This document shows positions 41,320-50,200 of a stretch of DNA of 60,927 nt, in pieces. Origin of the DNA: Firmicutes bacterium CAG:238 (lineage in GTDB: Bacteria; Bacillota; Clostridia; Peptostreptococcales; Anaerovoracaceae); contig FR881937.1 of NCBI GenBank assembly GCA_000435615.1, forward strand, positions 1-60,927, given 5' to 3'. A program made the position numbers and the translations under genes. Position 1 is the first letter of the stretch; every line of letters starts with the position of its first letter. The notes beneath the pieces were generated by a model. That model was not told the DNA's origin, made no database searches, and saw only the letters and a program-made list of their open reading frames with translations.

Positions 41320-43189
41320 TTTTTGAATCTCCTTTTAGTGCTATCAGTGCCAGCTGCACACCGACACCCTTCATCGAAAAGTTTATATGAAAATTGGTTC
41401 GTACATCCTCTTGATAAACATCAAGCTGAGGCGAAGTCGGAATCAGATCGTGCAAAACGCTCAATGTATCCGAGCCGTCAGAGAAGTTTAAAGAGGAAAA
41501 ATATGTGAAAATATCTGATGAACGGTTCATCGTATATTTCATTACGGAATAAATGCCCGGCGGCAGATTCAGGTTGAAGCTGAAGTCTATCTCGTCCTTG
41601 AATTCATTTAACACCGTTCGCACCTGGTGCAGCGACGAGTCCTTTTTGCAAAGGCTTTGGATGCTGTCGTTGTAATTATAGACAATTACAGCAAATGCTG
41701 CAGGCACCGTATCATTGATGCGAATGACACAATAGTGCTTACCCCAGCAGATAATGTCGCCATGCACAAAGGAGGCTGCCTGATATACATAGAAAGATGA
41801 CTTTTTGATTGCGTTTGATGTTACAAGCGACGGAAGACCCTTCAGAAGAGTTCCATCCTGCTCTCTGTCTCGCAGCCGAAGTGTCAGCCACGGGTCGGAT
41901 GAGCGCAAAAGCTGGCTCAACACATAAATCGGAGCTGCAATTGTATCGTTTCCGTAGGATATAAACGGCTGTGCATTGATTGTTACTGCTTGCTTCAGCA
42001 CAACCGAAAACCCGGCGGCAGTGAGCATCATGCGCAGTCGATCGACCTCCGTGGAAGAGTCCGTGGGATAAAACAAAAGGGTTACCCTGGACGGATGCAG
42101 ACAGTCCAGTATATGAAAAAGATTAAATTTCATCTCCCGAAAATCTTCCAGGGTGATTTGAATGTTTAATTTATAGTCAATGAAGGTAATGGGTTTGCCG
42201 CTTCTGTCGACATTTATCTCCAGCTTCAGGCTGTTCACCACGGAAGAACTGTTCTTCTGTGAGTTCAAAGAAGACAAAGTAGACTTAATCAAATATGTGG
42301 CTTTGTTGGCAGAAATCGGGGTAATGATTTCGGGACGCAGTTCGCTCTTGACCATAGGCTTGAAATGTGCACGGTGCTCTTCCGGCGTCCGCTTAAACCA
42401 TTTATAAAAATATTTTTCGTAATACGCAGTGGTTGAAAATCCGACATCTCTGGCAATCTGGCTGATTTTCTTGTTTGTGTCAAGCAGCTGAATTTCCGAC
42501 CATTCCACGCGTGCAAAGCACAGAAATTCACGGAAATTCATGCCGGTGCAGTCTTTGATGATATGCGAAATGTAAAATTCGCTGAGGTGTTCCATCGACG
42601 CCAAATCTTCCAGCGTGATTTTTTCGGCATAATACTGATAAATATATGTAATAATTCGGCTGATGCGCTCGGTTGTGGTTTGGTCACCGTTTTCAAAATT
42701 GATGACAACATCGTTTTCAAACGCAAATAGATTGAAGTACTTGTCCAAATACTTGATGATGTCAACGATGAGATAAGTACACTCGCTTTTGTAGTTGAAA
42801 CTCTTAATCTCGTATGCGAGCAGGATCTGCAGAAGCTTTTCGCGCAGATTGTCGTGCCGCTTCGTCGTCGGCTTGTTGGAATAGGTACGATAGCAGGCTT
42901 TGCTGAGCGACGGAAAATACTGCGAAAAATAATGCGTGCTGATCTGAATCAGTGCAACGATATTTTCTTTGCCGGTTGAGGTCAGGCTGTGTACTTCATG
43001 ACCTGCATTGGTAAAAATATCGCCTTCCTTCAATGTGTAATGGCAGTACCCGTTTTTCAGTGTCACTTCTCCTTTCAGGACATAGACAAACTCAATATCC
43101 TGATGGTAGTGCAGCGGATACTCTTCTATTGACGCAATCGTAATATTGATCGGGAAATCATCCTGATAAGTAATTTTTTCAAATAACAT
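41309..43189 (-). CDS. AraC-family regulator with cupin sensor and long C-terminal domain
   Basis: 626 residues, about twice the usual length. Residues 1-140 form a cupin-type sensor (YPLHYHQDIEFVYVLKGEVTL, GDIFTNAGHEVHSL). Residues about 185-285 are the double HTH of AraC (ITLEDLASMEHLSEFYISHIIK and KISQIARDVGFSTTAYYEKYFYKWF with RTPEEHR). Residues about 290-626 are an extra region with alternating strands and helices that resembles the C-terminal part of AraC-GH39-like fusions; I see no catalytic Glu pair and call it a ligand-sensing candidate. It is divergent from the SDR/glycyl-radical operon and is probably its regulator. Confidence 0.82.
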   Translation of the reverse strand: MLFEKITYQDDFPINITIASIEEYPLHYHQDIEFVYVLKGEVTLKNGYCHYTLKEGDIFTNAGHEVHSLTSTGKENIVALIQISTHYFSQYFPSLSKACYRTYSNKPTTKRHDNLREKLLQILLAYEIKSFNYKSECTYLIVDIIKYLDKYFNLFAFENDVVINFENGDQTTTERISRIITYIYQYYAEKITLEDLASMEHLSEFYISHIIKDCTGMNFREFLCFARVEWSEIQLLDTNKKISQIARDVGFSTTAYYEKYFYKWFKRTPEEHRAHFKPMVKSELRPEIITPISANKATYLIKSTLSSLNSQKNSSSVVNSLKLEINVDRSGKPITFIDYKLNIQITLEDFREMKFNLFHILDCLHPSRVTLLFYPTDSSTEVDRLRMMLTAAGFSVVLKQAVTINAQPFISYGNDTIAAPIYVLSQLLRSSDPWLTLRLRDREQDGTLLKGLPSLVTSNAIKKSSFYVYQAASFVHGDIICWGKHYCVIRINDTVPAAFAVIVYNYNDSIQSLCKKDSSLHQVRTVLNEFKDEIDFSFNLNLPPGIYSVMKYTMNRSSDIFTYFSSLNFSDGSDTLSVLHDLIPTSPQLDVYQEDVRTNFHINFSMKGVGVQLALIALKGDSKNDK

Positions 43190-43237
43190 GCTGATACCTA
43201 CCTTGCAATATTCACAACAATATCATCCCATAGAAAA

Positions 43238-43243
43238 ATTATA
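43238..43243 (-). promoter_or_regulatory. Possible -10 box of the AraC-type gene
   Basis: TATAAT on the minus strand, 49 bases before the start codon. No good -35 box is found at the right spacing. Confidence 0.35.
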
Positions 43244-43321
43244 TAATGAAACCCACCCCAAAAGTAATAAGAATAATTAGATTTTATAGCAAAATAATTA
43301 TATTTTCAGACAATGTAATAG

Positions 43322-43350
43322 TTGTAATTAACTTTGCGGGACATTAAAAT
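43322..43350 (+). promoter_or_regulatory. Predicted promoter of the SDR/glycyl radical operon
   Basis: TTGTAA (43322-43327), 17-base spacer, TAAAAT (43345-43350), followed by an 80-base leader with a small hairpin CCTGC-GGGAAT-GCAGG (43384-43399). The weak -35 box is consistent with activation by the divergent AraC-type protein. Confidence 0.5.
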
Positions 43351-43438
43351 ATGGTGTAAGAGTAAAAGTTCAATATGGGACAGCCTGCGGGAATGCAGGA
43401 CGAATTCAAAATACAAAGGAAAATCAGGAGGTATAATC

Positions 43439-44188
43439 ATGAGTAATGCAAGAGTATGTGTAATCACGGGAGCATCCGGCGGTATCGGTACGGAAGTTGT
43501 AAAAAAATATTACAATAACGGCTATGATGTAGTCATGCTCGACATTAACGAAGACACACTTAAGAAATTGATGGAGAAGGAAAACCTGGATCCTACAAGA
43601 GTTATCTATAAGGTACTAGATGTTTCCAGTGAACAGCAGGTAATCGATACAATCGCTGCAATCAAAGAAGAAAAAGGTAAGATTGACGTTCTGGTAAATA
43701 CTGCGGGAATCATAGGAAAATATGATGAAACGATTGATTACAGCTTTGAAATATTCAGAAAAATTTATGAAATCAATGTATTTGGTACTTTCCTTATGAT
43801 GAAGTACACCCTCCCTATCATGCTTGAACAGGGAAAAGGTGCAATCGTAAACTTCGGTTCCTGCTCCGGCATGACGGGATACACTTCCGAAATCGGATAC
43901 GGCTCCAGCAAATGGGCGGTTATCGGCATGACGAAGAATGTTGCAAATGAATATGCACGCCGCGGCATTCGAGCAAATTCCATTTCTCCGGGATGGGTTA
44001 ATACGGATATGCTCAAACAGTCACTTGAGGAATATAAGGAAACAGGTGACACTGTGAACTTCGGATGCATCGGTCGTCCGGGTGAACCAAGCGAAATGGC
44101 AGATGCTGTTTATTATCTCAGCTCTGACGAAGCGTCCTTCGTAAACGGAATCAACCTTCTCGTAGACGGCGGTAAGATGCTCGACTAA
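43439..44188 (+). CDS. Short-chain dehydrogenase/reductase (SDR) of the glycyl radical operon
   Basis: 249 residues of the classical SDR family. NAD(P) loop TGASGGIG (about 10-17), NTAG structural motif in VLVNTAGIIG (about 86-95), catalytic Ser-Tyr-Lys in GSCSGMTGYTSEIGYGSSKWAV (Tyr and Lys of YGSSK) and SPGW. D37 in VVMLDINED at the end of strand 2 argues for NAD(H). It would oxidise a secondary alcohol, or reduce a ketone, that is the substrate or product of the glycyl radical enzyme coded 31 bases downstream. AGGAGGT precedes the ATG at 43439. Confidence 0.88.
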   Translation: MSNARVCVITGASGGIGTEVVKKYYNNGYDVVMLDINEDTLKKLMEKENLDPTRVIYKVLDVSSEQQVIDTIAAIKEEKGKIDVLVNTAGIIGKYDETIDYSFEIFRKIYEINVFGTFLMMKYTLPIMLEQGKGAIVNFGSCSGMTGYTSEIGYGSSKWAVIGMTKNVANEYARRGIRANSISPGWVNTDMLKQSLEEYKETGDTVNFGCIGRPGEPSEMADAVYYLSSDEASFVNGINLLVDGGKMLD

Positions 44189-44219
44189 TTCAATGTTTAA
44201 ATAATAGGGGGAAAACGAA

Positions 44220-46595
44220 ATGTTAAATGAAAGACTGCAAAAAATGAGAACGAAACTGTGGAACTCCAGACCTTGCATCACAGCGGAGAGACTTGTTTTG
44301 GCAACAGAAGCATATCAGAAATTTGCGGGGGACGCAATTCCGATCTTCCGCGCGGAAGTTGTAAAATACATCATGGAGCACATGACGACTTTGATCATGG
44401 AAGATGAACTCATCGTCGGCACTCCAACCAATAAATACAGAGGCGCAAACCTTCATCCGGAATTCCAATCCAGCTCCTGGTATATCAGCGATATCGATGA
44501 TTTTCCGGTAAGAACGAAGGATCCGTATGACATCTCGCCGGAAGACAGAGAACTGATTCTCAAAACACTCCCGTATTGGGAAGGCAAGTCCATGGAAGAT
44601 ATGTCCAAGACTGCGCTTCCGCCGCATACGGAAGAATGCATCCGGGACGATATTATTACGGTCGGTCTCAGAAACGGTGTTTCCGGTGAAACAACCTGCG
44701 ACCACGAAAAAATCCTTACGGTAGGTCTTAAGGGCTATATGGATGAATGCCGCGAGAACATTGCAAAAACTCCGGGAACAAGCAAGGAAGACCAGGAAAA
44801 GATTAATTACTGGAAGGCATGCATCATCCAGTGCGAAGGTCTGATTATCTATGCACACAGAATGGCAGAAGAAGCAGAAAGACAGGCTGCTTGCTGCACA
44901 GACGAAAAGCGTAAGAAAGAACTCCTTACAATTGCCGAAAACTGCAGAGTTGTTCCGGAACTTCCGCCGCAGAGTTTCCAGCAGGCATTACAGTCTATCT
45001 GGTTCGTACATGTATATTTCCACATCGAAGTATGTACAACCGCTAACGGTTTCGGAAGATTCGACCAGTACATGTGGCCTTATTACAAGAAAGATGTAAT
45101 CGACGAAAAGAACATCACGCAGGATGAGGCACTTGAAATGCTCGAATGCTTCTACCTTAAGGCATGCGAGGTATTTGAAGTAAGAGATAAATGGTATGCG
45201 ACATCCTTCGCAGGCTACCCGATGTGGGAAATCCTCATCGTCGGCGGACAGACCCGTGACGGCAAAGACGCTACAAACGAGTTATCCTACCTCTGCCTGG
45301 AAGCTGCAAACCAGCTCAAAACAACGCAGCCGGTAATGGCAGTCAGAGTTTGGGATGGAACTCCGGAAGAACTTGTACGCAAGGGCTGCAAGATGATTCA
45401 GGAAGGACAGGCAAATCCGGGCTTCTTTAATGACTATGCAGCTATGCAGATGACGCAGGGCAAGGGCTGTACGATTGAAGAGGCAAGAGACTGGACAATC
45501 GTTGGCTGCATCCAGCCGGGACCGGGAGGCGGAACGACAGACGGTTCCCCTGACGCAGGTTATGTCAACATGGGCAAAATGCTCGAATTCGTTCTCCACA
45601 ACGGTGTTGATCCGTCAACAGGTAAGCTTATGGGACTTCAGACAGGAGACCCGAGAGACTTCAAGAACATCGAAGAGTTTAAAGATGCGTTAAAGAAACA
45701 GATCCTTCATCACTACAAACTTGTAACCGAAGGCTATAAGATTATGCAGAGCATGCATATGCTCAGATTCCCGGTTATCTTCGCATCCATGGTTACGAAG
45801 GGCTGTGTGGAAAGCGGCAGATCCGTTCAGGAGGGCGGTGCAAAGTACAGCACTGCGGGCCTTTACATCACAGGTGCAGCCAATATGGCAGACTCAATTG
45901 AAGCAATTCAGAAGTGCGTATTCGAAGATAAGGACATCACAATGGATGAACTCATCAAAGCACTTGATAATAATTTTGAAGGCGAAGAACGTATGCGCCA
46001 GCTTCTTTTGAACAAACCTGAAAAATTCGGAAACGACAAAGCTCATGTAGACGGAATTTACAGAGAAATGATGCACTTCATCGCAGACAATGTTCAGACA
46101 TGGCCGGACGCAAGAGGCGGCTGGTTCTCGTTCAATGTTCACTCACAGACCGTAAACGTATCACACGGTGCGGTATGCGGTGCAACGCCTGACGGAAGAC
46201 TTGCAGGAGAACCTTTCTGCGATAACGCTTCACCAATGATGGGACGCGATAAGAGTGGTCCTACCGCAACGGTTAAGTCCGTAGCATCCATGGGACAGGA
46301 AGCATTCCACGACGGTGCATTGTTCAACCTTCGTTTCGACCCGAAGGGCGTTGAAGGCGAAAAAGGTCTGGAAAGCATTGAAGGCGTAATCAGAACCTAT
46401 TTCGACCACGGCGGCGAACACATTCAGATCAACGTTGTTGATACAGAAACACTCAAGGATGCACAGAAACATCCTGAAAACTATAAAGGGCTGATGGTTC
46501 GTGTAGCAGGCTACATGGCTTACTTCACCGAGCTCGACAAGAGTGCTCAGGATACCATTATCTACAGAACCGCACACTTCGAAAAGGCTGAATAG
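44220..46595 (+). CDS. Glycyl radical enzyme of unknown reaction, GCIQP active site
   Basis: 791 residues. PFL-like domain (about 10-640) and C-terminal glycine radical domain (about 665-785) with RVAGYMAYF; G764 carries the radical. The active-site thiyl residue is C430 in GCIQPGPGGG. Diol dehydratases, choline lyase, hydroxyproline dehydratase and hydroxyphenylacetate decarboxylase have GCxEP, where Glu acts as acid/base; here the position is Gln (Q432), confirmed on the DNA (TGC ATC CAG). Length excludes a short grcA-type part. No small subunits as in benzylsuccinate synthase or HpdC are present. Reaction is unknown: C-O or C-X bond cleavage, decarboxylation and radical addition all remain possible. 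Flanked by its SDR and activase. Confidence 0.9.
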   Translation: MLNERLQKMRTKLWNSRPCITAERLVLATEAYQKFAGDAIPIFRAEVVKYIMEHMTTLIMEDELIVGTPTNKYRGANLHPEFQSSSWYISDIDDFPVRTKDPYDISPEDRELILKTLPYWEGKSMEDMSKTALPPHTEECIRDDIITVGLRNGVSGETTCDHEKILTVGLKGYMDECRENIAKTPGTSKEDQEKINYWKACIIQCEGLIIYAHRMAEEAERQAACCTDEKRKKELLTIAENCRVVPELPPQSFQQALQSIWFVHVYFHIEVCTTANGFGRFDQYMWPYYKKDVIDEKNITQDEALEMLECFYLKACEVFEVRDKWYATSFAGYPMWEILIVGGQTRDGKDATNELSYLCLEAANQLKTTQPVMAVRVWDGTPEELVRKGCKMIQEGQANPGFFNDYAAMQMTQGKGCTIEEARDWTIVGCIQPGPGGGTTDGSPDAGYVNMGKMLEFVLHNGVDPSTGKLMGLQTGDPRDFKNIEEFKDALKKQILHHYKLVTEGYKIMQSMHMLRFPVIFASMVTKGCVESGRSVQEGGAKYSTAGLYITGAANMADSIEAIQKCVFEDKDITMDELIKALDNNFEGEERMRQLLLNKPEKFGNDKAHVDGIYREMMHFIADNVQTWPDARGGWFSFNVHSQTVNVSHGAVCGATPDGRLAGEPFCDNASPMMGRDKSGPTATVKSVASMGQEAFHDGALFNLRFDPKGVEGEKGLESIEGVIRTYFDHGGEHIQINVVDTETLKDAQKHPENYKGLMVRVAGYMAYFTELDKSAQDTIIYRTAHFEKAE

Positions 46596-46605
46596 GGAGA
46601 CCGTG

Positions 46606-47544
46606 ATGGAAAATAACACACGCAAGGCACTCGTGGGAGCGATACAGAAGTTCAGCACGGAGGACGGTCCGGGCATCAGAGCGACTGTGTTCCTCAAGGG
46701 CTGCCCGCTAAGCTGCAGATGGTGTCATAACCCCGAGCTTATCAGCTTCAAACAACAAATTATCGAAATGCCGAACAGCTGCATTAAATGCGGGTACTGC
46801 CTTACGCACTGCCCGCAGAATGCAATCTTTGTCGGTGAAGAAGATCAAAGAATACATGTGGACCGCGCGCTTTGCGATTGTTGTCTTGCTTGTACGAAAT
46901 TCTGCTATGCCGAAGCACTGAAGGCCGTAGCAAAGGAAATGACCGCAGAAGAGATTATGGCAGAAGTTCTGCAGGACAAAGGCTTTTATGAGCATACGGG
47001 CGGCGGAATGACTATCAGCGGAGGCGAAATGCTTTCGCAGGCGGATTTTGCCGAAGAACTTATAGAACTGGCACGCAAAAACGGTGTGCATGTGTGTCTT
47101 GACACATCGGGTTTCGGAGACGGCGACCGACTCATGAAACTTGCGGAATATGAAAACATCACCAACATTCTGTATGACATGAAGGCAATCGATAATGATG
47201 TTCATAAGGAATATGTGGGACAGAGCAACGAAGTGATTCTCGAAAATTTGAAAAGACTCGCGAACAATCCCGTTACGAATTCAAAAATCCAAATGAGAAT
47301 GCCTCTTATGCACGATGTAAATGACAAATGGGATATTATAGAGAAGACCGCAGAATTTTACAAAGAAAACGGAATCACGCATTTAACGCTCCTGCCTTAT
47401 CATAATTTGGGTTTTGCAAAGAAGAGAAACCTCGGACAGAAGCCTGTGGATTTCGTAACACCTTCCGATGATTACGTAGATAAGATAAAAAAATTTTTTG
47501 AGGAAGAAGCGGGAATGCTGGTAGAGGTTTTGGGAAAAACATAA
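46606..47544 (+). CDS. Glycyl radical enzyme activase (radical SAM)
   Basis: 312 residues. The radical-SAM cluster motif is CPLSCRWC (C33, C37, C40), preceded by FSTEDGPGIRATVFLKG, which is typical of the activases. Two extra 4Fe-4S motifs follow: CIKCGYCLTHCP (C59-C69) and C90-x2-C93-x2-C96-x3-C100 in CDCCLACTKFC, the usual pair in activases of dehydratase/decarboxylase-type enzymes. TISGGEM and DTSG are SAM-binding motifs. It abstracts H from G764 of the enzyme coded upstream. It starts 10 bases after the enzyme stop codon; the start at 46606 has GGGAGA. A bidirectional terminator follows. Confidence 0.93.
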   Translation: MENNTRKALVGAIQKFSTEDGPGIRATVFLKGCPLSCRWCHNPELISFKQQIIEMPNSCIKCGYCLTHCPQNAIFVGEEDQRIHVDRALCDCCLACTKFCYAEALKAVAKEMTAEEIMAEVLQDKGFYEHTGGGMTISGGEMLSQADFAEELIELARKNGVHVCLDTSGFGDGDRLMKLAEYENITNILYDMKAIDNDVHKEYVGQSNEVILENLKRLANNPVTNSKIQMRMPLMHDVNDKWDIIEKTAEFYKENGITHLTLLPYHNLGFAKKRNLGQKPVDFVTPSDDYVDKIKKFFEEEAGMLVEVLGKT

Positions 47545-47565
47545 TAAATGCTTTTAGAAAACAAT

Positions 47566-47620
47566 GAAGCTCGGCGACATTGGACATCAACCGGTCCTTT
47601 GCACCGAGCTTTGTTGTTTT
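47566..47620 (+). terminator. Bidirectional terminator after the activase gene
   Basis: AAGCTCGGCG (47566-47575) pairs with CACCGAGCTT (47601-47610), extended by flanking A/T bases (ACAATG with TGTTGT). It sits between the activase and the converging patatin gene. Confidence 0.75.
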
Positions 47621-48761
47621 ATATGAGTTGATATTTCACCAGGAAGCTTGCCGCATGGATAATGTCAGGCAGCAGCTTTACTGCGGCACGGGAAAGGAAA
47701 ATGCTCTGCGTGCCTTTTTCCTTGAGGTTGTATGCGATGAGGAACGTGAGGGCACGCGGATTTGCGACATTTCTGATATTTGTCAGAAGCTCCTTCGGAG
47801 ATTGTAAGGAGAAAACATCGCCGTACTTATCCAAAGCTTCCTTCGCCTCGTGATTGAATGTACGGGCGGCATCGGAAATTTTTTCGAGGAATATTTCGTT
47901 GGTGTACAGCACAAGCGGATCAAGCTCGAAAATCTTTGCACAGGCATCGGCCTCTTTTAATATTGTCTTAGGGAATGTGCCTTTTGCAAAAGAAAAATAA
48001 GTACCGTCGATAAGACCGAGAGCTTTCATCGCGTCAAGGTATCCAAGACGCAGGATACGCTTGGAATTAGCCTTGTCGAAGATCAGGATGCTGCCAAGAT
48101 CCCACTTCGGTTCTATATATACAAGATTCGGTGCCGTTTCGAGGGTTTCGTGTCTTACGACGCCCATGCCCTTAAGATTGACGGCTATGACATGAGTTGC
48201 GCCTTTTTTGACCGCCATCCCAACGGGGATTTCATCTGCATATCCGCCGTCGATATAATCCACACCATCTATCTCGCAGCTGTGTATTGCCGGGAAAGCC
48301 GAGGCACTTGCGATAATAAAATCAATCATTTTGCCGCTTGGGATATCTTCCTTATAAAGATAATGTGCATCAAAGGTCGGAAGCGAGACAACCGGAATCC
48401 CGTATACCATAGGCGAGTTTCGTACCACGTCTTCATCAATATACTTGGTGAGAAGTCCTTTCAACCCGGATGTTCCCGCACCGTGATTGAATACAATTTC
48501 GCGGGCATATTCGATCGGCTGGCTTCCTTCCGGCACATCAAAGACCATGTGCGTTTCGATCTCACGCCAAAGCTGTGCGGTAAGATCGACATTTCCCTGC
48601 ACAACCATTGCGGCGTTGATGGCTCCGACTGAGCAGCCTGTTACAATATCAATTTCAATCCCAAGTTCCGTGAGAGCCTGCCACACGCCCGCTTCATATG
48701 CGCCGCGGGAACCGCCGCCACCCAAAACAAGAGCAACCTTTTTTTGTTTTTTTGATCTCAT
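47619..48761 (-). CDS. Patatin-like phospholipase family protein
   Basis: 380 residues. Oxyanion motif GGGGSRGAYEAGV (about 14-26), nucleophile S44 in TGCSVGAIN, and catalytic Asp D171 in IDGGYADEIP, which together form the Ser-Asp dyad of patatin lipases (RssA/YlbK-like). No signal peptide; a cytoplasmic acyl hydrolase acting on phospholipid or acyl thioester is expected. The start at 48761 has AAGGAG 9 bases upstream; two in-frame ATG codons before it are too close to that site. Divergent from the sirtuin gene. Confidence 0.88.
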   Translation of the reverse strand: MRSKKQKKVALVLGGGGSRGAYEAGVWQALTELGIEIDIVTGCSVGAINAAMVVQGNVDLTAQLWREIETHMVFDVPEGSQPIEYAREIVFNHGAGTSGLKGLLTKYIDEDVVRNSPMVYGIPVVSLPTFDAHYLYKEDIPSGKMIDFIIASASAFPAIHSCEIDGVDYIDGGYADEIPVGMAVKKGATHVIAVNLKGMGVVRHETLETAPNLVYIEPKWDLGSILIFDKANSKRILRLGYLDAMKALGLIDGTYFSFAKGTFPKTILKEADACAKIFELDPLVLYTNEIFLEKISDAARTFNHEAKEALDKYGDVFSLQSPKELLTNIRNVANPRALTFLIAYNLKEKGTQSIFLSRAAVKLLPDIIHAASFLVKYQLI

Positions 48762-48851
48762 AGCCATAATCTCCTTCACTTTTCACTACCAAAATTTTAT
48801 CATAAATGGTATACTGTAATCAAGAAAAACCAAAAAATCGGAGGCATACGA

Positions 48852-49580
48852 ATGGATAAGCGATTAAAAGAGATAATAGATAACAGTAGTAATGTGGTCT
48901 TCTTCGGCGGGGCGGGAGTTTCAACCGAAAGCAATATACCCGACTTTCGTTCCGAAAAGGGCTTGTACAACGCACAGCAGCAATACGGAAGAAGTCCCGA
49001 AGAAATGCTTTCGCACAGCTTCTTCATGCAGCAGCCCGATACTTTCTTTGACTATTACAAAAAGAATTTGATTTACAGAGACGCACAGCCAAACAATGCA
49101 CACAAGGCACTTGCGTATCTTGAAAAAGAAGGCAGACTCAAGGCTGTAATCACACAAAACATTGACGGCCTTCATCAAAAAGCCGGAAGCAAAAAAGTAT
49201 ACGAACTTCATGGCTCGGTTCTTCGCAATCATTGTATGGATTGCGGGGAATTCTATGACACGGATTTCATCATGGATGAGGCAAACTGCAGAGGAAATAT
49301 TCCGATCTGCCCGAAATGCGGCGGCATCATCAAACCGGACGTCGTTCTTTACGAAGAAGCGCTGGACGAGGCCTGCATGATGGGAGCAATCAATGCGATT
49401 GAGAAGGCAGATACCATGATTATAGGAGGAACTTCGCTGGTTGTTTATCCGGCGGCGGGTTTGATTCGCTATTTTTGTGGTAAGAAATTGGTACTGATAA
49501 ACAAACAGCCTACCCCGTATGACGGCAAGGCTGACTTGGTAATTAATGACGCAATCGGGAAAGTTATGGAGGTAGAATAA
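48852..49580 (+). CDS. cobB: NAD-dependent protein deacylase (sirtuin)
   Basis: 242 residues, the normal bacterial length. NAD motif GAGVSTESNIPDFRS, catalytic TQNIDGLHQKAG and ELHGS with the general-base His, and a four-Cys zinc site (CMDCG and CPKCGG). It removes acetyl or other acyl groups from lysine and gives nicotinamide and O-acyl-ADP-ribose. The next gene begins one base after the stop, so the isochorismatase-type hydrolase, which may be a nicotinamidase relative, could handle the nicotinamide released here. Confidence 0.92.
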   Translation: MDKRLKEIIDNSSNVVFFGGAGVSTESNIPDFRSEKGLYNAQQQYGRSPEEMLSHSFFMQQPDTFFDYYKKNLIYRDAQPNNAHKALAYLEKEGRLKAVITQNIDGLHQKAGSKKVYELHGSVLRNHCMDCGEFYDTDFIMDEANCRGNIPICPKCGGIIKPDVVLYEEALDEACMMGAINAIEKADTMIIGGTSLVVYPAAGLIRYFCGKKLVLINKQPTPYDGKADLVINDAIGKVMEVE

Positions 49581-49581
49581 A

Positions 49582-50154
49582 ATGGCAGGATTGTTTAACA
49601 GATTGAAACAGCTTAAAATAGAAAGAGATGATGCAATTTTTGTGGCGATTGACTTTCAGGAAAGACTTTTGCCGGCAATGCATGACTGCGAACAGCTTGA
49701 AGCGCGTGTTGTCAAACTTGTAAAGGGAATGCGCGAGCTTGGCATTCCGATGATTGTAACGCAGCAGTATACGAAGGGACTTGGCCCAACGGTGCCATCA
49801 ATCGCAGAGGCAATCGGAGACTTTACACCGGTTGAAAAAACTTCCTTCAGCTGCCTGGGCGAAAACACTTTCGTCGAAGCGATCGAGGCAAGCGACAAGG
49901 GAACCGTAATCCTGGCAGGCATTGAAGCACATATCTGCGTGGAGCAGACGGCAATTGATCTTCTCCGGGATGGCTACGAGGTAGCTTTGGTAACTGACTG
50001 TGTGCAGTCCAGAGATCCGAAGAATAAAGAAATTACATTGCAGAGGCTTGCACAGGCAGGCGTAATTTTGACAAGTTTTGAAAGCGTATTGTATGAACTT
50101 CTGGGAGGCGCTAAGGCACCGGAGTTTAAGGCAATTTCTGCGCTTGTAAAATAA
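49582..50154 (+). CDS. Isochorismatase-family cysteine hydrolase
   Basis: 190 residues with the D-K-C triad of the family: D24 in VAIDFQERL, K86 in VEKTSFSC and C119 in GIEAHICVEQTA, with the cis-peptide before. Members hydrolyse nicotinamide, ureidoacetate, N-carbamoyl compounds or isochorismate. It lacks the PncA metal-binding DxHxxxxH pattern near residue 50, so it is not a standard nicotinamidase. Coupled to the sirtuin gene by a one-base gap and followed by a DUF2156 gene. Confidence 0.85.
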   Translation: MAGLFNRLKQLKIERDDAIFVAIDFQERLLPAMHDCEQLEARVVKLVKGMRELGIPMIVTQQYTKGLGPTVPSIAEAIGDFTPVEKTSFSCLGENTFVEAIEASDKGTVILAGIEAHICVEQTAIDLLRDGYEVALVTDCVQSRDPKNKEITLQRLAQAGVILTSFESVLYELLGGAKAPEFKAISALVK

Positions 50155-50200
50155 GCGGCGACAGGCTGACACGAAAAAACAGCAACAGGCAGGAGACAGG

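Noticed and set aside
43384..43399. Small leader hairpin before the SDR gene as a riboswitch
   Set aside because: Only five base pairs, no T-tract and no alternative pairing; too little for a switch call.
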